In this document: positions 21,910 to 34,269 of the stretch, one piece after another
Position numbering within the stretch: position 1 is the stretch's first letter
How the letters are laid out: each line of letters begins with the position of its first letter
DNA from: Lineolata rhizophorae
Lineage: Eukaryota > Ascomycota > Dothideomycetes > Lineolatales > Lineolataceae
Direction: 5' to 3'
Length of the DNA stretch: 64,000 bases
Assembly: GCA_010093515.1 (NCBI GenBank)
Contig: MU001682.1
Span: forward strand, 876,429 to 940,428
Translations under genes and position numbers: made by a program
The notes under the pieces: generated by a model
What the model was told of the DNA's origin: nothing
Databases searched by the model: none
What the model saw: only the letters and a program-made list of their open reading frames with translations

Positions 21910-23360
21910 GTCGTCCGTCCATGGCTGGTGGGTTGTCCGTGCTTGTCCGACATACCTTGTAACTTCAGATAGGAAATTTGAAGATGCTTTTCTTGTTTGT
22001 TTGACGTAAGAACAGCTGTTTGATCTATGTGATTTTGGTGGAGTCCGCGCTGTTGATCCGTTCTGTTTATGACTAGGTACGTTGCTGCCTTCTCTACTCT
22101 GCTGCTAGAAACCGTTTATCTGAAGGATAGCAAGAGTCAGGCATCCCACATGTCACATTAGCATCATTGCTGACGCTGGACGCACGGATTTCAGGAATCC
22201 ACGATCCGAGCATCATGACGTTGCATTTCGAGCTCCCCAAAGGGGTAACTCCGCTCCTGCAGCTTTCATTGTGACAGCCCACGATAGCTGTTCATTCCAC
22301 TTTTCTCGCAGTGCGGATACCGTCTGCTCACTTTACCCAAAGTGGCAATTTCGAAGGCTGTCATGGTGTTGTGGCGCACGGCCATCGGCCCGACCGCAGC
22401 CGATTGCCGGCAGGATCGTGGTTGCAAATAGTAACACTATCTGCATGGGCAGCATCGTCGAATCAGTTTGATTTCTAGCCCTCTACCTATTCACTTGGTC
22501 ATCTAGATCCAGTTTCTAAGCATTTCTCAGCAATACCTTATCGAGCTTCCTCTCCCACCGACTCCACGCGCCAAAAACAACAAGCCCAGTCCTCCCTGCA
22601 AAGTCTCCCTGCAACACCATGCCAAATCGCCGACCACCGTCACCACCATCACAGGTATCTCTATCAGACCCACCTTCTGCAATCGGCAAACAGCTCAGTC
22701 ACTCTCTCCCTCCCTTCCTGCCGGCCGTCCTCCTTTGGCAGCTTGGCTCCTCCATAGCTCCCCCTCCCAGATCCCATGACGAAAAAGCAAGCTCGCACGC
22801 AACCCATACGCTCGGTCCGCGCCGGCGACGGCGCCGATAAGAACGCATATGCTTCCACACCCCTAGGCGGAGATTCGCGGGACGAGAGGGCGCACCGTTA
22901 ACGCCGGGCGCAGTCACACGAGCAACGCTCGTCCCGCGCGAGCGCGCGTGGCTCGGCCGGCGTCCTCGTCGTATCTTCCCCATGGGAAGGGGAGGCGGCT
23001 GAGCGAAAAGGCGGCGCGGGCGTCCTTCCGGATCGCGGAGCTGCAAAGGCGGAGGGAGCATTTAGGTGGTGATCGGCGGCGGGCGGACGCGAGAAACGGC
23101 GGCTCGAGCCCGGAGAGATAGGCTTTTCAGTGGGTTTAGAGATACACTACACGTACGCACACCGGGATCGCTAGTGGACTGGATAGCTTCGGTCTGGGCA
23201 TGACGCTATCCCACTCGCTACATGGCCATAGGCACACGCCTATCTGCCTACTTGCCCTGTTCTGGCGTCTCTTCCGGAGGTAAGCACCAAGTACCCGGGC
23301 CCTCTACTACAGTTCTCGTGTACCTCGCACCTCCAGCAACCAGGCCTGCGGCGCCATCCG
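21910..23360. other. intergenic, shifting to GC-rich DNA
   Basis: The short ATG frame at 22619-22840 is Pro/Ser/Arg-rich and may not be real. A possible short upstream exon for the 23.4 kb frame ends at a GTAAGC near 23280. No RNA gene or domain is seen. Confidence 0.35.
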
Positions 23361-23367
23361 TCCCACG

Positions 23368-23850
23368 ATGCATCCACCATCCCCGTCGCCGCTAATATCG
23401 ACTCCCGTCCAACTCGGCAGGTCGCACTCTAGCCGCTCTGACACAGCCAACCACGTCCGTCAGGCTAGCAGCCCTAGCCTCGCTTCGGGCGCCAAGCACA
23501 ACTTTAATATATTGACGCCCCGTCGAGCGCGCGCGCACCTGGACACACTCGCAACCCCCGGAGCGAAGCCGTGAGGGCCTTGGGACGGGCAAGCCGCGGC
23601 CACGGATGAGCCGGACGTGGCGGCCATCGAGGTCATGCTGGACGAGGTCAGGAAGGCGCTCGGCGTGCTCCGACGGCCATATGCGCCTGGCCCAAGCCCC
23701 AAGGGAAGCATCATCCGCACATCTACCTTCACTGACACAGACAGGAGCTCGGACGAAGCCGCTGCCATCCTTATCCCAGACAACCCGATCGCGTGCTCGG
23801 AACGTAACTATCCTCCCGGCCTCCTTGATCCCGGAAGTCCAACACGGTAG
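23368..23850 (+). pseudogene. hypothetical Ser/Pro-rich protein frame interrupted by one TGA
   Basis: A frame from ATG 23368 runs 161 codons with one stop, TGA at 23572-23574. Before it the product is rich in Ser, Pro and Arg (SPSPLISTPVQLGRSHSSRS). After it comes a normal helical segment (DVAAIEVMLDEVRKALGVL) and an acidic, Thr-rich tail. The TGA may be a C-to-T change of CGA. I could not find a convincing intron that removes it. A first exon could lie upstream, since a GTAAGC donor sits near 23280. No family is recognised. Reverse-strand frames here are likely shadows. Confidence 0.35.
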
Positions 23851-26800
23851 TCGGCATTGGGATGCGCAGCGGCCAGGGAGCGGAGTGAGGATGCCATGGG
23901 ACCCCAACGGCTCACCGGCCGCTCATGGACAAGACGGCGCAGCACTGTTCAATATTGTTGTGCAGCAGTGCGGGATCCACTACGGGGGGACAACGGCCGA
24001 GTTCGCGAGCCACACGCTGCGTCGGTCGACGCCCGTTGGCGACGCGGTCATCGTGCGGGAAGGATGGGGGGGAAGCCAGGAGATTAATCAACGCAGCACG
24101 TGGCGCAGCCAAAGTAAGCAGCAAAAAAACAATCCGACGCTTTGTCCTAGGAGCAGGAGAATTTTCCACGCGGGCGCAAATTGCAATATCTCTCCGCTGG
24201 CATGGAAGAAAATCTCTTTGGGTTAATTCTTCGCGAGACCGGACGGACATGGGGCGTATCCGGGAAAAGCGTGCTGGACCTAGGGAACGCGAGTGTGAGA
24301 TATAGTACTGGAAGGGATTTACACGCCGTGTCCCAGGTACCAACTACGCCGCACTCAATGTAGGGCTGGAGTGGGTACCTACCTACCCGCCTGCTCCAGG
24401 GCAAAGCCGCAGCGTCGGATCTAGGCGCTGTGCGACACCGGGTCTGGTCGGTCGCGATGAGCAGACCAGAGCATGTCCGAGGACCGAGGGATGACACTTG
24501 AACGGGCAGTGAGTTTGATGGCGGTGCTACACCCACTCGTCTACCTACCTGCCTGCTCGCAGCTCTCTGCCGTTGCTGTTGCCTGCATCCATTCTGCTAT
24601 CGAGCCAGCCTCGACTGACGGATTCTCGTGTTGCGAACCAACCAACCAGTCGAGTCCGTGGATCCGCAGCGTCTCAACGCGCTGCCTGCCGCCCCCAAGC
24701 CGCTGAGTGCAACGTCGCAAAGGCCAAAGATATCATCCTCTTCGCATTCAGCATATCCGTTTGCCAATTTTAGCCTCCCCGATGGCATGTCTCATCGAAC
24801 AGCGGCGTCACCTTTCGTTTCTAGCAAATGCCTGCGCTCTGCTACATTGGCCGGCTTATGCGTCATCCACGGCCCCTTCTGAGAATCTGACTGGCTCGAC
24901 ACGTCAATTGAAGGTGCCAAATGGAGACTTTTCTGCTCGGTCGGTATCCACACAGGACGTGGATGGCGCTGCGCTGTGGGAGAGATAATGCGGGAGTGAG
25001 AAGGAGTGCGTGATAGCGTTGCTGATGGACGGCCGGGCGACGATGCAATGGAAGGAACAGCCAGCCATCCACGCCGACTGTGCATCCAACCAGCAAGTGA
25101 ACAGGCCAGCGAGCTCACTGAGGCCGTTCGGGTGTTGACATGTCAGTCCGCAGTGACGCAGTTGGCTGATGGGCGCCTCACATCCCCAACCGCCAACTGA
25201 CACCACCTACACCTAACCACGCATCCACCACTGACCCACACTCTCCCGATCTGTTGCGACGCCTGCTCCGCCTTATCAGCAGCGTCTACACGTAGGCCTC
25301 CGATCTCTCCACACACACTCTCTCGCCCTTTCAGACGCACAAGCACACAGCCAGCGCGTCCCCAGAGCACAAAAATGCTTATCGGACGCCCCTCCTTCCG
25401 GAAACGAGCCCCGCCAGCCGCCCCCTTGTGACGCTTTTGGCACAAGTAGGCCATCCAGCAGCAGATGCTGGCTGCGGCGGTGGCTCCGACCTCGCTCGAG
25501 CCCCCTAGGAAAACTAGCGCGCTAGCGCCAAGCGAGCGAGCGAGCGGGCCGTTTTGGTCGAGGCGATCTGTGCGCGCACAACCCCCCCGCTCCCCCCCCT
25601 TTGGTTTTTCCCGAGTGGACCGAGGAGGGAGAAGGAGGACAGGGAGGAGGACAGGGATGCAACCCCCCCTTTCCCTGCCCCAGGCGCTTGTGGCTCCGCG
25701 ACATGGGAGATTGGCGAGCGAGGGCCCTGGTTAAAGTTTGTCCCGATTCTATCCTCGTGAGATGCGTCTGTGGCTTGCCGTCGCCGGTGTGGTGGTGGTG
25801 CGTCTATCTGGTTGGATCGGATGCGGATGGCGCCGATAGGCGGGAGCTAGATAGGTGAGTGCGGGTGGATTGCTTGCTTGGCTTCCTGCCTACTTTTTTT
25901 TATCTTGATTTGGTAGGTATGTTGTTGCTGTGTATCTTGGTCAAAAAAGTAGGCTGGTTAGTTTTTCAGCCTATTTTTTTACTTGTTTTCTCCTTATTGT
26001 GCGTATTTTAGGCGTTTTATGGACCCAGATGGACCTGTTTTGACGTAGTTTCTCAAGCTGCCTATACTGTTAATTATTTTAGGAACGAGTAAGGAGATAG
26101 GCGGAACACTTGGGAGAGGTATTTCTGACTCGCGAAATGTTGCTTTCTACCGAGCATATGCCCTCTAGCCGTACTGCACCGCCAGCAAACTCACCACCAC
26201 TTCACGCATACCTCCGAAACATGTTTCTTATCGGCGCAGAGTTACATCCATCCCCTTCCGCGCCTCGCCTCAGGTCTGCTGAAGCCACTCAGCACTGTTC
26301 CGTTTTAACTTTTGACTGTTGTCGAAAATGGCTTTACTTCCGATTCGTGTCCTGTCCCGCCTACTTTTGCACCCGCCCTAATTGCTATTGACTCTCCTTC
26401 TTTCCCGGGCCCTATTGCGTACTACATAAACCCCGGGCCTTCCTCGAACCGGAAGCTGAGAAGTGAACCGCATTAATATACATGCCTACAAGCCTGTCTT
26501 CCTTCTAGGCAAAAGTAGAAGGACAATCTCGCTCCCCCCAGCATCAATTTATTTTCACCTACTTTCTTCATCTATCGGCGTCCCCAGGACCTGGACGCGA
26601 GCGTTCTGTGTCGCTGGCATTGCCGCGTCGCCGACGTCAATAGTCGGGGAGCACTTTCCGGGTTCGCAGGTAACTGAACATTATTCTTCTTTTCTGTTAG
26701 GCAACTGACTTAGTCGACTGGAAGACAGAGAAGCCAAGAAAATCGATTTCATGCCGTGCCAATGGGCGAACATCCCACTTTACTTTCTCGTCTCTGCCAC

Positions 26801-28660
26801 CAACGCTATCGACCATCGCATAGACGAAAGTGTAAATCTTCCAGCTTATCGGTGTAGCTTTGTTTAGCTACATCCTCGGGTCATGGTACAAATCCGAGCA
26901 GACTCCGTATAAGCGGGAAGCCAGATCTGCGCCCTCATTACTCTATTAGGACCTAGTTGGGGTCCGGGGGTCTAAGCATGACTCTCGCACCACACCTTCA
27001 CGACAACCCCTGCACCTCCACTACTCGAACTCGTTTGCTCGCGTGCAGCGCACATGAGCAGAAGCCTTAGCTATCCCCTAAATTCTATTTTCCTCTTTTG
27101 AATTTCTAGAACACTGGGAATCGGCGCACGCACGCGCTTTTTCGGATCCTTTTCCGAGCCCTGACCGGACGCGATCTCCCCCCGGCTCCGCCTTGCGCCT
27201 TTCACCGCCTCGATATTCCCGTTTCCTGCGTTTGGGTGGTGGTGTAGGCGCCGGCGGCCACATGACGGGCGAGACCACCTGCTGCCGCGCGTGGCTGGCG
27301 AGCGCATCGCGCAACTGCCGACTGAAGACGCGGTGCGTGGGGGTCCGGTGACTGCGCGCGGGCGAACAGGTGAGCATCTTCAGTCTGTTTGTGGTGGAGG
27401 TGCGGCTCTCTCTCTATCTCGCTTCCTTCCGCTCCTCGAAGTCGAAGCATTGACGGGCCCCTTTCTTGGAGTGGCGAGGAGCGCATACCGTTGTGCAGCG
27501 CTTGTGTCACGGTGCCACGACTGATCAGGCCTCCCATAAGGCTGAAGCGGCACGGATCCGAGGCTGTTCGGAACAGAATGTTCGATGCGGGCACGGGATT
27601 TTGTCGGGGCTGACAAAGGGATGCGAGAAGGGTCAGCTGAGGCCGCGGCCAATCGATGGACGGCCACACGCAACACAGAAGCTACCTGTGCTTCCGGCCA
27701 TGGAAGAAAGTGTCGGCCTTGGAAATAAACCGTTGAGATAAACACGCGCGGGTGCTAGCTAGCTGCCCGGCTAGCTAGCTCCGGGAAGGTTGCCTCGCGC
27801 CAGCGATAACGTGCTCAAGGCTCAAACTACAGCTACACTACCTGGCTGAGCCCCCGACCTATGTGGCTGAAGCTAGCCCGTGGCCATGCCTTTCTAGAAG
27901 CCGAAGGCCGCGCTTCGGTGCATCAGATGCGCCTCGGTGCGCCAGCGGCCGATCGAAACCCTTTCCCGCTGCACAGCCGCCGCCCCGTCCATTGGCACTC
28001 CCCTTGTCCCCTGGCCCACGTCCAAAACCTTGCGGAAGCTTTATCTTGCGCGGAAGCTTGTTCGCTCCCAGCAAGTTGCCCAAGACGGTAGCTCGCAATG
28101 CTGGATATATTGCCTCGAGCCACACCATTTCCCGCACGCTTTGAGCCCCTCGACCCTTCTCTCCACTCCTTCGCTACCGGCCGCCTGTTCGTGCCCCCCT
28201 GGCATGGTCTGCCTGGCGTCCGTGGCCGACAAAGCGGCTCGATATTAAGTCGAACCGGGGAGCGCTGCGTGTGCGCTTCCGTTGTCGTGGGTGCGCGCAC
28301 AGCTTAGGCCATCATGCGGACGACCATTGCGGTGACTGGCGCGCGGTATGAAGGGTTGCTGGGCTAGGAGATGGAGCTTGGGCCGCGCGGAATGGTTGCA
28401 GACGAGGCGGGAAAAGGCGGGATGATGCCGAGTGTTTTCGGCCATGGAGACGCAGCTGGGAAGGTGGTTGACGTGGTGGTTGGGACGGATTCGGCGGCCT
28501 GTTGGACGGATACGGTAATGGCGGAGAATGGGGGCAAGCGGGATGAGGAAGACGGGAACACGAGCCATGGATGTCAGGACGTGGTGTTTGTTGCTAAGAT
28601 GGGAACGTGGGATGGCGATGGGGCAAGTCGGTGGATGATGGGGCCATCGTGAGTGAGATG
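23851..28660. other. 4.8 kb GC-rich intergenic region
   Basis: Many overlapping frames on both strands, as expected from high GC, without a recognisable motif. Notable bits are a CGAG run near 25530, C-runs near 25580-25600, a 12-bp inverted repeat at 25888-25954 and a GCTAGCTAGCT self-complementary run near 27757-27778. The right part would include the subtilase promoter. Confidence 0.4.
25888..25954. repeat. 12-bp inverted repeat
   Basis: GCCTACTTTTTT (25888-25899) and AAAAAAGTAGGC (25943-25954) are perfect reverse complements around a 43-nt spacer. A third, imperfect copy (CAGCCTATTTTTTTACTT) follows at about 25967. Confidence 0.6.
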
Positions 28661-28665
28661 GAGGA

Positions 28666-28672
28666 TATAAAA
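28666..28672 (+). promoter_or_regulatory. TATA box of the subtilase gene
   Basis: TATAAAA lies 226 nt before the subtilase ATG, in the sense strand, followed by CT-rich leader sequence. The spacing would give a 5' leader of roughly 200 nt. Inferred from position only. Confidence 0.5.
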
Positions 28673-28897
28673 GGGGAGCGTTGGAACGTCGAAATGGAAC
28701 CCTTTTGTTCTTCAGCACCCAGCAGTTCGACGAAGAAGAGAAAGAAAAGCTTCCATCTGGCAGTCGGGTTCTCAATTCCTGATCTCTTTAAAGATCTGTT
28801 TGAGTTTCTCTGTCTTCGTTTCGGCATTCCCTGTCTCCCGGTCTCTTTTAGCCTTTGATTGTCTTTGATATATTCCGATCTCGACCATATATCGAAA

Positions 28898-30928
28898 ATG
28901 AGGTTCTCGGCTTTCTTTGCCTTCACGGCCGCCGTCGCCGTCACGGCTGCCCCGACCAACCCCAAGGTCCGCCGCGCCACGGAGGAGTTCAACATCATCG
29001 TCGACAAGGCGGCCGATGTGCACGCGGTGCTTTCGGCCATCAACTTGACGGTCGACTCGTCCGACGTCGTGCAGGTCTTCAACAACACCGCCTTCCGCGG
29101 CTTCACGGGCACCATCACGGCGGACGAGGCCGACGCGCTCAACGCCCTCGACGAGGTGCGCGCCGTCGAGCGCCCCGTGGCCGTCATCTCGGCCGCCACG
29201 CGCAGCAACGCTCCTTGGGGCCTGCAGCGCATCTCGCAGTCGGAAACCGTCTCGGGCGGTACTGCCAGCCAGCCCATGTTCACCTACACGTACGAGGATA
29301 CGTCGCTGGGCGCCGGCGTCGACATCTACGTCATCGACACGGGCATCAACATCGGCCACAACGAGTTCGGCGGCCGCGCCGAGTACGGCTGGTCCGCGTA
29401 CAGCTCGGCCGACGACGGCAACGGCCACGGCACCCACTGCTCCGGCACCGCCGCCGGCTCTTCCTTTGGCGTCTCCAGCAACGCGAACTTGATTGCGGTG
29501 CGCATCCTTGACTCGAGCGGCAGCGGCACTACGTCTGCGGTAAGTTTGCTATTTTGGCATCCTGTTTCTTGCGATTTGAGTTCTGGTTGGTCGGATGAGG
29601 ACGCTCGAGTTGCTTGCCTTGCCTTATCACGACACGAGCTCTTGTCGCGGTAGTGGCGGTGGTGGTGGTGAGGAGGCGCACCTGTCTCATCCGCGCCTAT
29701 CTCGGCCCTATCGTCGTCGCCCGCCGTCCGGCCTCCAGTCCTGCGGGTAAGCCGCGTGAGCAGCCCGCTCCGTCGGACTGTTGGGGCGTCGTCGACAGCG
29801 GGCGGTGATGGTGAGGAGGTGAGGTGGGTGGGCCGGCAGGGATCCTGATATGCACGAGCAATTTGCGGAGGTGCTCGTGCACACGGCAATCGCCCCTGGT
29901 CCCTGCCCCGTCCCTGTGTCTGCCCCTCACCTCTGGGTACGGGCTACGTTTGGCGTCTTCTGCTTTCTGCTGGGAACCTTTCCGCAAGCTTGGAAGCGAA
30001 GCCGCCGGGCGCTGCCGCGGCGTGCGCCGCTTTCGACTGTACCGAGGCAGCGATGGCGGGTGCAGTGCATGCTGCTGTGTACCCGTCCGAGTCCGTGGAC
30101 AGAGGGCGAAGGAATCGGCGATGTGTGCCCTGTTCCTGGAGACACAGAGCCGGACGTGGACTCGGAGCTACTTGAGTGGCTCAACAGTTTTGCTGACTTG
30201 CAGTTCTTTCCCGGCAGGTCCTCGGCGGTCTCGATTACGTTGTCGACGCGCATAATGCGCGCAAGAGCCAGTCGGGCTTCATCGGCTCCGTCGCCAGCAT
30301 GAGCTGGGGCTTCACTGGCCGCTCGACGGTCGTTGAGGAGGCGCTGACTGCCATGGTTGATGCCGGTGTGCACGGCGCTGTGAGTTTCCACTCTCCATTT
30401 GCGCTTTTGACACCGTCTCTGCGAACGTCTCTGACTAACACGCGAATTTAGGCCGCCGCTGGCAACTCCAACACCGATGCCTGCACCATGACTCCTGGCT
30501 CCCTCGGCGGCGACGGCCCTCTTGTCTCCGTTGGCGCCTCCGACATCGACGATGAAATCGCCTACTTCTCGAACACCGGCCCTTGCGTCGACGTGTACGC
30601 TCCGGGCGTCGACGTCCTCTCTGCCTGGCGCGGCAGCTCCTCGGCTACCAACGTCATCTCGGGCACCTCGATGGCGACGCCGCACATCGCCGGTCTCATG
30701 GCCTACCTCCTCGAGCAGAACGGCTCCATGAGCCCCGCCCAGCTCAAACAGATGATCGTCAACATGGCCATCGAGGGCGAGCTCCAGACCCGCTCCGATA
30801 TCGTCCGCGGCGGCGAGCTGATTATCGCCAACAACGGCGTCACTACCGTGCAGGAGGTCAGCATCCAGAGCGAGGCTTTCCCGTATGAGATGGAGATGGT
30901 CGAGGGCGGCAACAAGCTTTACTGGTAA
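28898..30928 (+). CDS. secreted subtilisin-like serine protease (S8A, proteinase K type), three exons
   Basis: Extracellular endopeptidase made as a preproprotein. Exons 28898-29539, 30218-30379 and 30452-30928 join at phase 0 to 426 codons plus TAA. A signal peptide covers about residues 1-18. An inhibitor-I9-like propeptide follows to about 95 (FNIIVDKAADVH...RAVERPVAVI). The catalytic triad is present: Asp147 (YVIDTGI), His177 (GHGTHCSG) and Ser341 (SGTSMATPHIAG), with the oxyanion Asn273 (AAGNSN). Cys181, Cys279 and Cys313 could form disulfides. The length fits the proteinase K family with a somewhat long C-tail (about 392-426). Intron 1 is 678 nt, far longer than usual for a fungus and able to form hairpins; intron 2 is 72 nt. 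The start follows an A-rich context (TCGAAAATGA) and begins the signal peptide. Confidence 0.93.
29851..29881. repeat. 9-bp hairpin inside subtilase intron 1
   Basis: TGCACGAGC (29851-29859) and GCTCGTGCA (29873-29881) pair perfectly around a 13-nt loop. It lies within the 678-nt intron and may help bring the splice sites together. No role is shown. Confidence 0.55.
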
Positions 30929-32372
30929 ATGCAGCGGGACACGGCGGATATGCGGGGATCCAAAATGTTGCGATGAGGGCATGATGATTGCGGAGCGAGA
31001 GCCACGGAAAGATACATGCTGATGATGGAGCTTTTCTTGCTTCCTTCTCCCCTTCATTTGTGAATACTTTTTGCATGCCTTTACATTTATTTCCTTGCCA
31101 TTTTTCCATATCTTTCCTTGCTCTCTGCATGCTCCTGTGTTTCCAATTTATTGGCTTCTCATATAGACATCTTTCCCTTGCGCCGCTTAGCGCGTTGGTG
31201 ATGGTGCCCACCTTTTTTCTATTTAGCTGCAGCTAGAATGACAATTGTGATCACATTTGCAAACATCTCTTCAAGCTAGGCTAAATAGCCACCGTGATGC
31301 TTCTCGAGATTGTCTCAGACCCGACTTTCATGTCACATTGGTAAGGTCTTCCTTTGCAATTAACAGAACGTCGTCATGCGCAAGAGTGACTGCAGTCATG
31401 TCTTCAACTAGGATCTCATGGGCCTGGACACGTATATTCCTTGTCATAGAACATCATTATACGTTAGAACGACTGTGCAAAGAGCTCCTCATTCAAAGCC
31501 TCCTGATTCTACCACACACATCAACCATTTATCTCTCCACCTCAACAATTGTCTGTCTGTCTATGCGTAGACATGAGCCTAAGATCTCTGCAACACTGGT
31601 CTCCCAGCAAAAGTCCTTGTAAATTGTAACTCAGGCCCCTATGGAGCACAAATGTGGAGACAAAAGAACATTGTTACTAAAGTCACTGTAGACTAACAAA
31701 CACCATCGTTAAGGCAATCATGGGCATCAACCAACTTCAGCGCCCTAAAATGCAGCGAACATACAGCACCATCATGCTCTTGTGAAGGATGTCAATTTCA
31801 TCCATTTCCACCTATCTATCCTATTCTCTAAGCTGTGGGTTTAATCTATCCTACAGTCACTTGGCTAAATGAGGTATCGTGATGGGAGCGCATCATTATT
31901 ATTCAAAAATCTAGAGGTCTTCACATAAGATAAATTTTACCATGCGGAGTGAGCAGGAACATAAGGCTAACCCTATTATAGAACCATCTCCAGGCATGTT
32001 CTGGCTAGGGACGCATTTACATTATCGGGGTCTTTACAGACTTCACAAGATACAGCAATCGCCGCAGCCAAAAAGCTCGCACTTCAAACCGCCGAGCGAA
32101 TCTAATAAACCTAAAGTCCACCCGAAAGTCTCTTCGCCTCCGAATCTCTTTTATCCATTTTTTCACCAGAGAGCAGCGATCCATCAAGGCCTCATTTGTT
32201 CGTGAACGCTTCATTAACTTCCACATTTTCCTTAGCGTGCTCGTCAGGAAACCGACGACGCCGCTCCCCAGGCCTGGAATCATTCAGAGTGTTATGCGCT
32301 ATGAGACGGAATGAGGGATAAATTTGGATGAGATGCGAGATTTCTCAGATGCAGTAGATGCTACTGTGTCAT
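30929..32372. other. intergenic region between convergent genes
   Basis: AT-richer DNA between the 3' ends of the subtilase (+) and the unknown gene at 32.4-33.5 kb (-). A minus frame at 32283-32017 has an ATG and codes 88 residues rich in Arg. It is unusual in composition and not supported. Nothing else is recognised. Confidence 0.4.
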
Positions 32373-33553
32373 TCATCGAGGCAGTTGTCGTCCTAGAGGC
32401 ACCATGCTCGAAGCTATGAGGGCGTCCTTATGCTTGCCACGAAAGTATGTGCCGAAGACGACGCCGCTGCATTTAGATGGTTTAGACACGTTTTTGTCGA
32501 CAGACTCGCATTTAGGCCAAGAGAATGAGTTAGATTCCGAACCTTCCAATATGGAATACTCCCAGTTTTGGAGGTTTCCCGGAAAAAGGCAAATGCCATT
32601 ACTTTCGCCCGAAGTGTAGGAATTTTTGGAATGGATAGCGCTCTGATCGCCCAACGAAGAAAACAAGAACGTGAAGACAGTTGAGGGAGGGTCTATCGGT
32701 AGGAGATGTGGTGCCACTCCCAATGTCGTGGCAGCCTGGGCCCTAGAATTCTGAAAATTCGTTTCCACATCGCCATGGATTTGCTACTACCACTATGGTA
32801 GCAGAAAAAACTAAAAATCTGGTTCGGTGAGAAATATGCGGAATTAATGCAGTTTCTGTCCGCCAGTCTTTAATTGCTGTCACCGATTGGATATTAGTAT
32901 TCCATCTTCAATGTCGTCGGAAAACGGTCACGCACTGTAATTTGAAATTTTGAATCTTTCCAGTTCTGAAAGTCCGATTTTTCTAGGCTTTCACGTTTCA
33001 CATGCTCGTCTTTCGCCTTCCTATCCAGTTGGATTTTCCGCGGCGCCTTTTCCATATTCCCATCTTTCAAGCTCTCATTCCTTTTCTTCCAACAGTTCCA
33101 TCTGATCGTAAGGAGGTTCTCACATTCCCGACATTGAAAGGATCGGGACTTTCTCTCTATCCAGGATTTTAGGTAGAGTCGATCCCTAAGAATATTTCGT
33201 GGGAACAGATACGGCCTAAAAGATGCACAGACCATGAAACTGCCATCTAGCTTGACCGAAAATCCTGGGAGACTTGGACGATGTTGGAAAGAATGAAGGT
33301 ATTCCAAATCTTCAATAATAGAGTGATTCTCTTGTGGCCTAACTTGAGATCCCGAACCTAAAATAGGGCCGTTACGCTTTGTCGAGGTATTTCATCCGTT
33401 GCCCATACTCTCTACTAGGACTTCCGAATCAGTTTTCATTTCTTTGTTTTCCTTTTGTCTGCTTTCAAACAAGAACTGCGGTATATTTTTACAGACGCAT
33501 CTCAGCTGATTTGCGCAAGCGTCACGGAGTGTTCGAGCAGCATCGAGGTCCAT
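32373..33553 (-). CDS. unrecognised protein, inferred two- or three-exon gene
   Basis: My model uses exon 1 33553-33409 (ATG, MDLDAARTLRDAC), a 51-nt intron (GTATGG donor, CGTAAC branch-like site, TTTTAG acceptor) that removes the in-frame TGA at 33394-33392, and exon 2 from 33357. Exon 2 either ends at TAA 32894 (202 residues) or splices at GTGCGT (32935) to TTTTCAG/exon 3 at 32750-32373 (314 residues). Both ends read as plausible coding sequence. The middle has a Cys-rich, basic patch (FQCRECENLLTIRWNCWKKR) that could be a small metal-binding or nucleic-acid-binding site, followed by a Lys/Glu-rich segment. No family is recognised and no signal peptide is seen. The exon structure is inferred. 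Confidence 0.5.
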
Positions 33554-34269
33554 ATCGTGTTGAAGTGGGGCGCAGGAGGAAGTGTATAGCGACCCTCTGC
33601 TATCCACTTATGTGTGAGCATGAGGTGAGGCGGTCACTGGCGATGTCATGTCGGTGTCGTTTCCAACTTGTCGAGGAGTCCCACGGGCCAGCTCCAGGAT
33701 TCGACCACCACGCCTTGGGAGCCCGGCTAGTGAGCTTGCAAGCATATACTTCCATCTCTCATCTCTAGCGGACCCTTCGTCCTTCCTCCACTCCACCCCA
33801 CCATTCAACCTTCTTTCCACATATTATGCTTTAAACGGAGACAACCAACGCTGGGAAAGTGAATACAGCTTCCTGGACACCGCTAAGGTCAGACTCATTA
33901 TTGCCCAAAAGTCTCCTTATATGCCGTGATGTGCCAGTAATTCCCAGGAGGTCGCGTTGTCCGCCATCTTTCTAAAATTCAGGAGCGGCTATGCCGAGCT
34001 TGCACGTCCAGTCTGTCCATTGCGAAAATCCTGCATGAATCACGAGACCGAACGTTGCTTTTGCTTCCACTATCCCAGCCACTTAAGCCTGGTCTTCACC
34101 GGTAAGTGTCAGCAGCGTTATGAGCGGGCTGTTCTTGACAGCGAATATTATCCGTCTAAAAAGGTCCGCCGTCCCAGCTACTTAGTCGTGGCCTTCCGCC
34201 ACAAGTGGAAGTGCGGTCAGAGACCTGCTCTTGATCGACTTTTGTCAAGGGGTAAGGTTTGAGTCCGGC

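Noticed and set aside
23392-23907. 171-codon minus-strand frame
   Set aside because: It starts at TTG and overlaps a plus-strand frame with better protein character. Likely a GC-driven shadow.
28245-28775. 176-codon minus-strand frame upstream of the protease
   Set aside because: It covers the protease promoter and TATA box, and is His/Arg/Pro-rich without motif.
29927-31057. 376-codon minus-strand frame antisense to the protease
   Set aside because: It covers protease exons 2 and 3 and their introns on the other strand. The Ala/Arg/Asp/Val-rich product fits a shadow frame.
32017-32283. 88-residue Arg-rich minus-strand frame
   Set aside because: It has an ATG, but the composition is extreme and there is no motif or promoter. 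Kept only as a note in the intergenic entry.
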